This document shows, piece by piece, positions 13,087 through 14,245 of a stretch of DNA of 14,245 bases (its first letter is position 1; every line of letters starts with the position of its first letter). A program made the position numbers and the translations under genes. Source of the DNA: Armatimonadota bacterium. Lineage in GTDB: Bacteria > Armatimonadota > Fimbriimonadia > Fimbriimonadales > ATM1. Where the stretch lies: the NCBI GenBank assembly GCA_003695835.1, contig RFHN01000126.1:1-14245 (forward strand). Reading direction: 5' to 3'. The notes under the pieces are model-generated. The model worked only from the letters and a program-made list of their open reading frames with translations, was not told where the DNA came from and searched no databases.

Positions 13087-13869
13087 ATGGGTCGGATCGA
13101 GATACGCACGATCCGCGAGACCGAGGTGCAGGAGTTCCTGGAGCTTCTCTGCCAGGTCTTCGAGCTGGACCCCGCTCGCGCCGGAATGATCTTTCGAACG
13201 GAGCCGTTCTACGATCTTCGGCGCAAGTGGGCTTTGTGGCACGAGGGAAGGATGGTTTCCTGCCTTACAACGGTGCCGATTCGTTTCGCGAAGTTCCGTG
13301 CGATCGGAGTCGCAGGGGTGGCGACGGAACCATCGCAGCGCGGCAGAGGCTTCGCGGAGCGCCTGCTGGAGACGGTTCTCGAAGCGGCGGAGGCAGATTC
13401 CGAGGGCAAGGCCCTTCTGTTTGCGAAGAGGACGGAACTGTACCAGAAAGTCGGCTTTGAGGTGTTGGACGAGGTCGTCAAGGGGGAGATCGAGACTTCC
13501 GGAGAGCAAGCGAGGAATCCGGGATGGCTGGAAGTGAAGTCCGAACAATATCAGAAAGCCTACGAGAATTGGTCCAAAGGGGATGAGAGGCGGCTGCTGC
13601 GAGACGAGCGAAGGTGGCGCTATTGGCAATGGTCTATGAAAGTGCCCTATCGGCATGGGGATTCCTATGTGGTGTGGGAAGCGCCGCGGACAAGGGAGCT
13701 TTTGCCGCCGTTCGTCGGTTTGCCGGAAAACGCGTCCCGAGAGTGGGTGGGCCTCGCCAGCATGACGGAGCGATTGGGCTTGCCACTCCGGGCGCGGGAA
13801 ACCGAAATGTTGTTGATGGGCTGTCGCTTCCCCTTCGTTCCGGAGATGTTTTTGACCGATCAATTCTAA
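13087..13869 (+). CDS. GNAT N-acetyltransferase (Eis-like, Acetyltransf_9 type)
   Basis: Acetyl-CoA-dependent acetyltransferase of 260 residues; the acceptor is unknown. The GNAT core covers about residues 1-130: an N-terminal IEIRTIRETEVQEFLELL, the acetyl-CoA pyrophosphate loop in GVATEPSQRGRGFAERLL (77-94, with QRGRGF) and the late-strand KRTELYQKVGFEVLDE (114-129). The remaining ~130 residues form a second region with several Trp and Arg residues (RWRYWQWSMKVPYRHGDSYV), as in two-domain Eis-like proteins, though shorter than true Eis. The ATG at 13087 lies four bases after cdaR, so it is in the c-di-AMP operon by position, but no link to c-di-AMP can be read from the sequence. No Shine-Dalgarno sequence precedes it, which suggests reinitiation after cdaR. 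Confidence 0.88.
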   Translation: MGRIEIRTIRETEVQEFLELLCQVFELDPARAGMIFRTEPFYDLRRKWALWHEGRMVSCLTTVPIRFAKFRAIGVAGVATEPSQRGRGFAERLLETVLEAAEADSEGKALLFAKRTELYQKVGFEVLDEVVKGEIETSGEQARNPGWLEVKSEQYQKAYENWSKGDERRLLRDERRWRYWQWSMKVPYRHGDSYVVWEAPRTRELLPPFVGLPENASREWVGLASMTERLGLPLRARETEMLLMGCRFPFVPEMFLTDQF

Positions 13870-13882
13870 GGTCGTGTAAGAT
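13852..13882 (+). promoter_or_regulatory. Promoter of the MFS-like gene
   Basis: TTGACC (13852-13857) and TAAGAT (13877-13882) are 19 bases apart. The predicted transcription start is around 13889, leaving a leader of only about three bases before the GTG at 13892. The -35 lies within the end of the acetyltransferase gene. Confidence 0.5.
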
Positions 13883-13891
13883 GCGCCGAAC

Positions 13892-14245
13892 GTGCAACGC
13901 GACGACCGTCTGACCCGGCTGCAAGCGCTCCAAACGGCGAACTGGGATCTCGCTTTTGCGACGGCGTTCGCTGCGCTCGTGGGAGGGAACTTCCAGGCGG
14001 CTTTCGCCCTCGAGCTGGGCGCGGACCCGTTTCTTTATTCCTTCATTCTCGCGTTACCCGCGCTGTTGGGGATTCTGCAGATCCCTGGTAGCCAGTTGGG
14101 GGAGCGTTTTCGCAGCTATAAGCGGTTCGTCGGTCCGGGCTGGCTGCTGTGGAAATTGGCGTTTCTGCCGGTGGTGTTTCTGCCACTCTTGCCGTCGAGT
14201 TTTCCACGGTTGACGACGTTCATCCTTTGTATCGCTGTTTCCTCG
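13892..14245 (+). CDS. MFS-like membrane transporter, N-terminal part (cut by window edge)
   Basis: The first 118 residues of a multi-pass membrane protein; the rest lies beyond the window. Hydrophobic helices are seen at ~18-40 (LAFATAFAALVGGNFQAAFA), ~47-65 (FLYSFILALPALLGILQIPG) and ~84-100, with a fourth starting at ~108. The loop after the second helix, GSQLGERFRSYKRF (66-79), fits the MFS motif A pattern GxxxDRxGRR. The N-terminus is a short charged cytoplasmic tail (QRDDRLTRLQ). The start is GTG at 13892: an in-frame TAA at 13877-13879 excludes anything longer, and the TAAGAT promoter box overlaps that stop. It probably begins a new transcription unit after the acetyltransferase. The substrate cannot be told. 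Confidence 0.78.
   Translation, partial: MQRDDRLTRLQALQTANWDLAFATAFAALVGGNFQAAFALELGADPFLYSFILALPALLGILQIPGSQLGERFRSYKRFVGPGWLLWKLAFLPVVFLPLLPSSFPRLTTFILCIAVSS

Noticed and set aside
1..14245. tRNA genes, CRISPR repeats, insertion sequences, defence systems
   Set aside because: No cloverleaf, regularly spaced repeats, transposase or inverted-repeat ends, or defence-type domains were seen on either strand.

Overview
The window is a compact, GC-rich bacterial chromosome segment: fourteen protein-coding genes, no intergenic gap longer than about 135 bases, and no tRNA, rRNA, CRISPR array, insertion sequence or other mobile element that I can see. The gene set is housekeeping plus a few lineage-specific proteins. 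The style (weak or absent Shine-Dalgarno sequences, -10-like TANNNT boxes close to start codons, many GTG/TTG starts, a pseudopilin-like C-terminal motif on an anchored protein, a J-domain/WD40 fusion) fits Armatimonadota, perhaps the Fimbriimonadia. That placement is inferred from gene content and is not proven.

Layout. (1) Positions 1-2218, minus strand: a soluble GAF-PAS sensor histidine kinase followed 21 bases later by the N-terminal third of seryl-tRNA synthetase, cut by the window edge. (2) 2352-3038, plus: a stand-alone Lon substrate-binding-domain protein, divergent from the kinase. (3) 3035-4744, minus: a 74-aa zinc-ribbon protein and anthranilate synthase component I (trpE); the trpE stop overlaps the Lon-domain gene stop tail to tail. 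(4) 4880-7227, plus: a DPM1-like family 2 glycosyltransferase, then two membrane-anchored proteins of unknown function, the second coupled to the first by an ATGA overlap. (5) 7196-11201, minus: der (two-domain ribosome-assembly GTPase), a J-domain/WD40 fusion, a conserved HD-domain phosphohydrolase and an unrecognised beta-rich protein, tightly spaced and probably one operon. (6) 11284-13869, plus: cdaA (c-di-AMP synthase) and cdaR (YbbR-domain protein), coupled by a GTGA overlap behind the only strong Shine-Dalgarno sequence in the window, then a GNAT acetyltransferase. (7) 13892-end: the start of an MFS-like membrane protein.

How they fit together. cdaA and cdaR form the classic membrane c-di-AMP synthase/regulator pair. 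der heads a putative operon of GTPase, J-domain protein and HD protein that could concern ribosome or protein quality control, but this is only a context inference. serS and trpE are ordinary amino-acid and translation genes. I see no clear defence system, biosynthetic cluster or phage element. The best candidates for something undescribed are the J-domain/seven-blade WD40 fusion in the der operon, a c-di-AMP synthase with a changed residue beside its RHR motif, and promoters whose -10 box sits so close to the start codon that the transcripts would be leaderless or nearly so.
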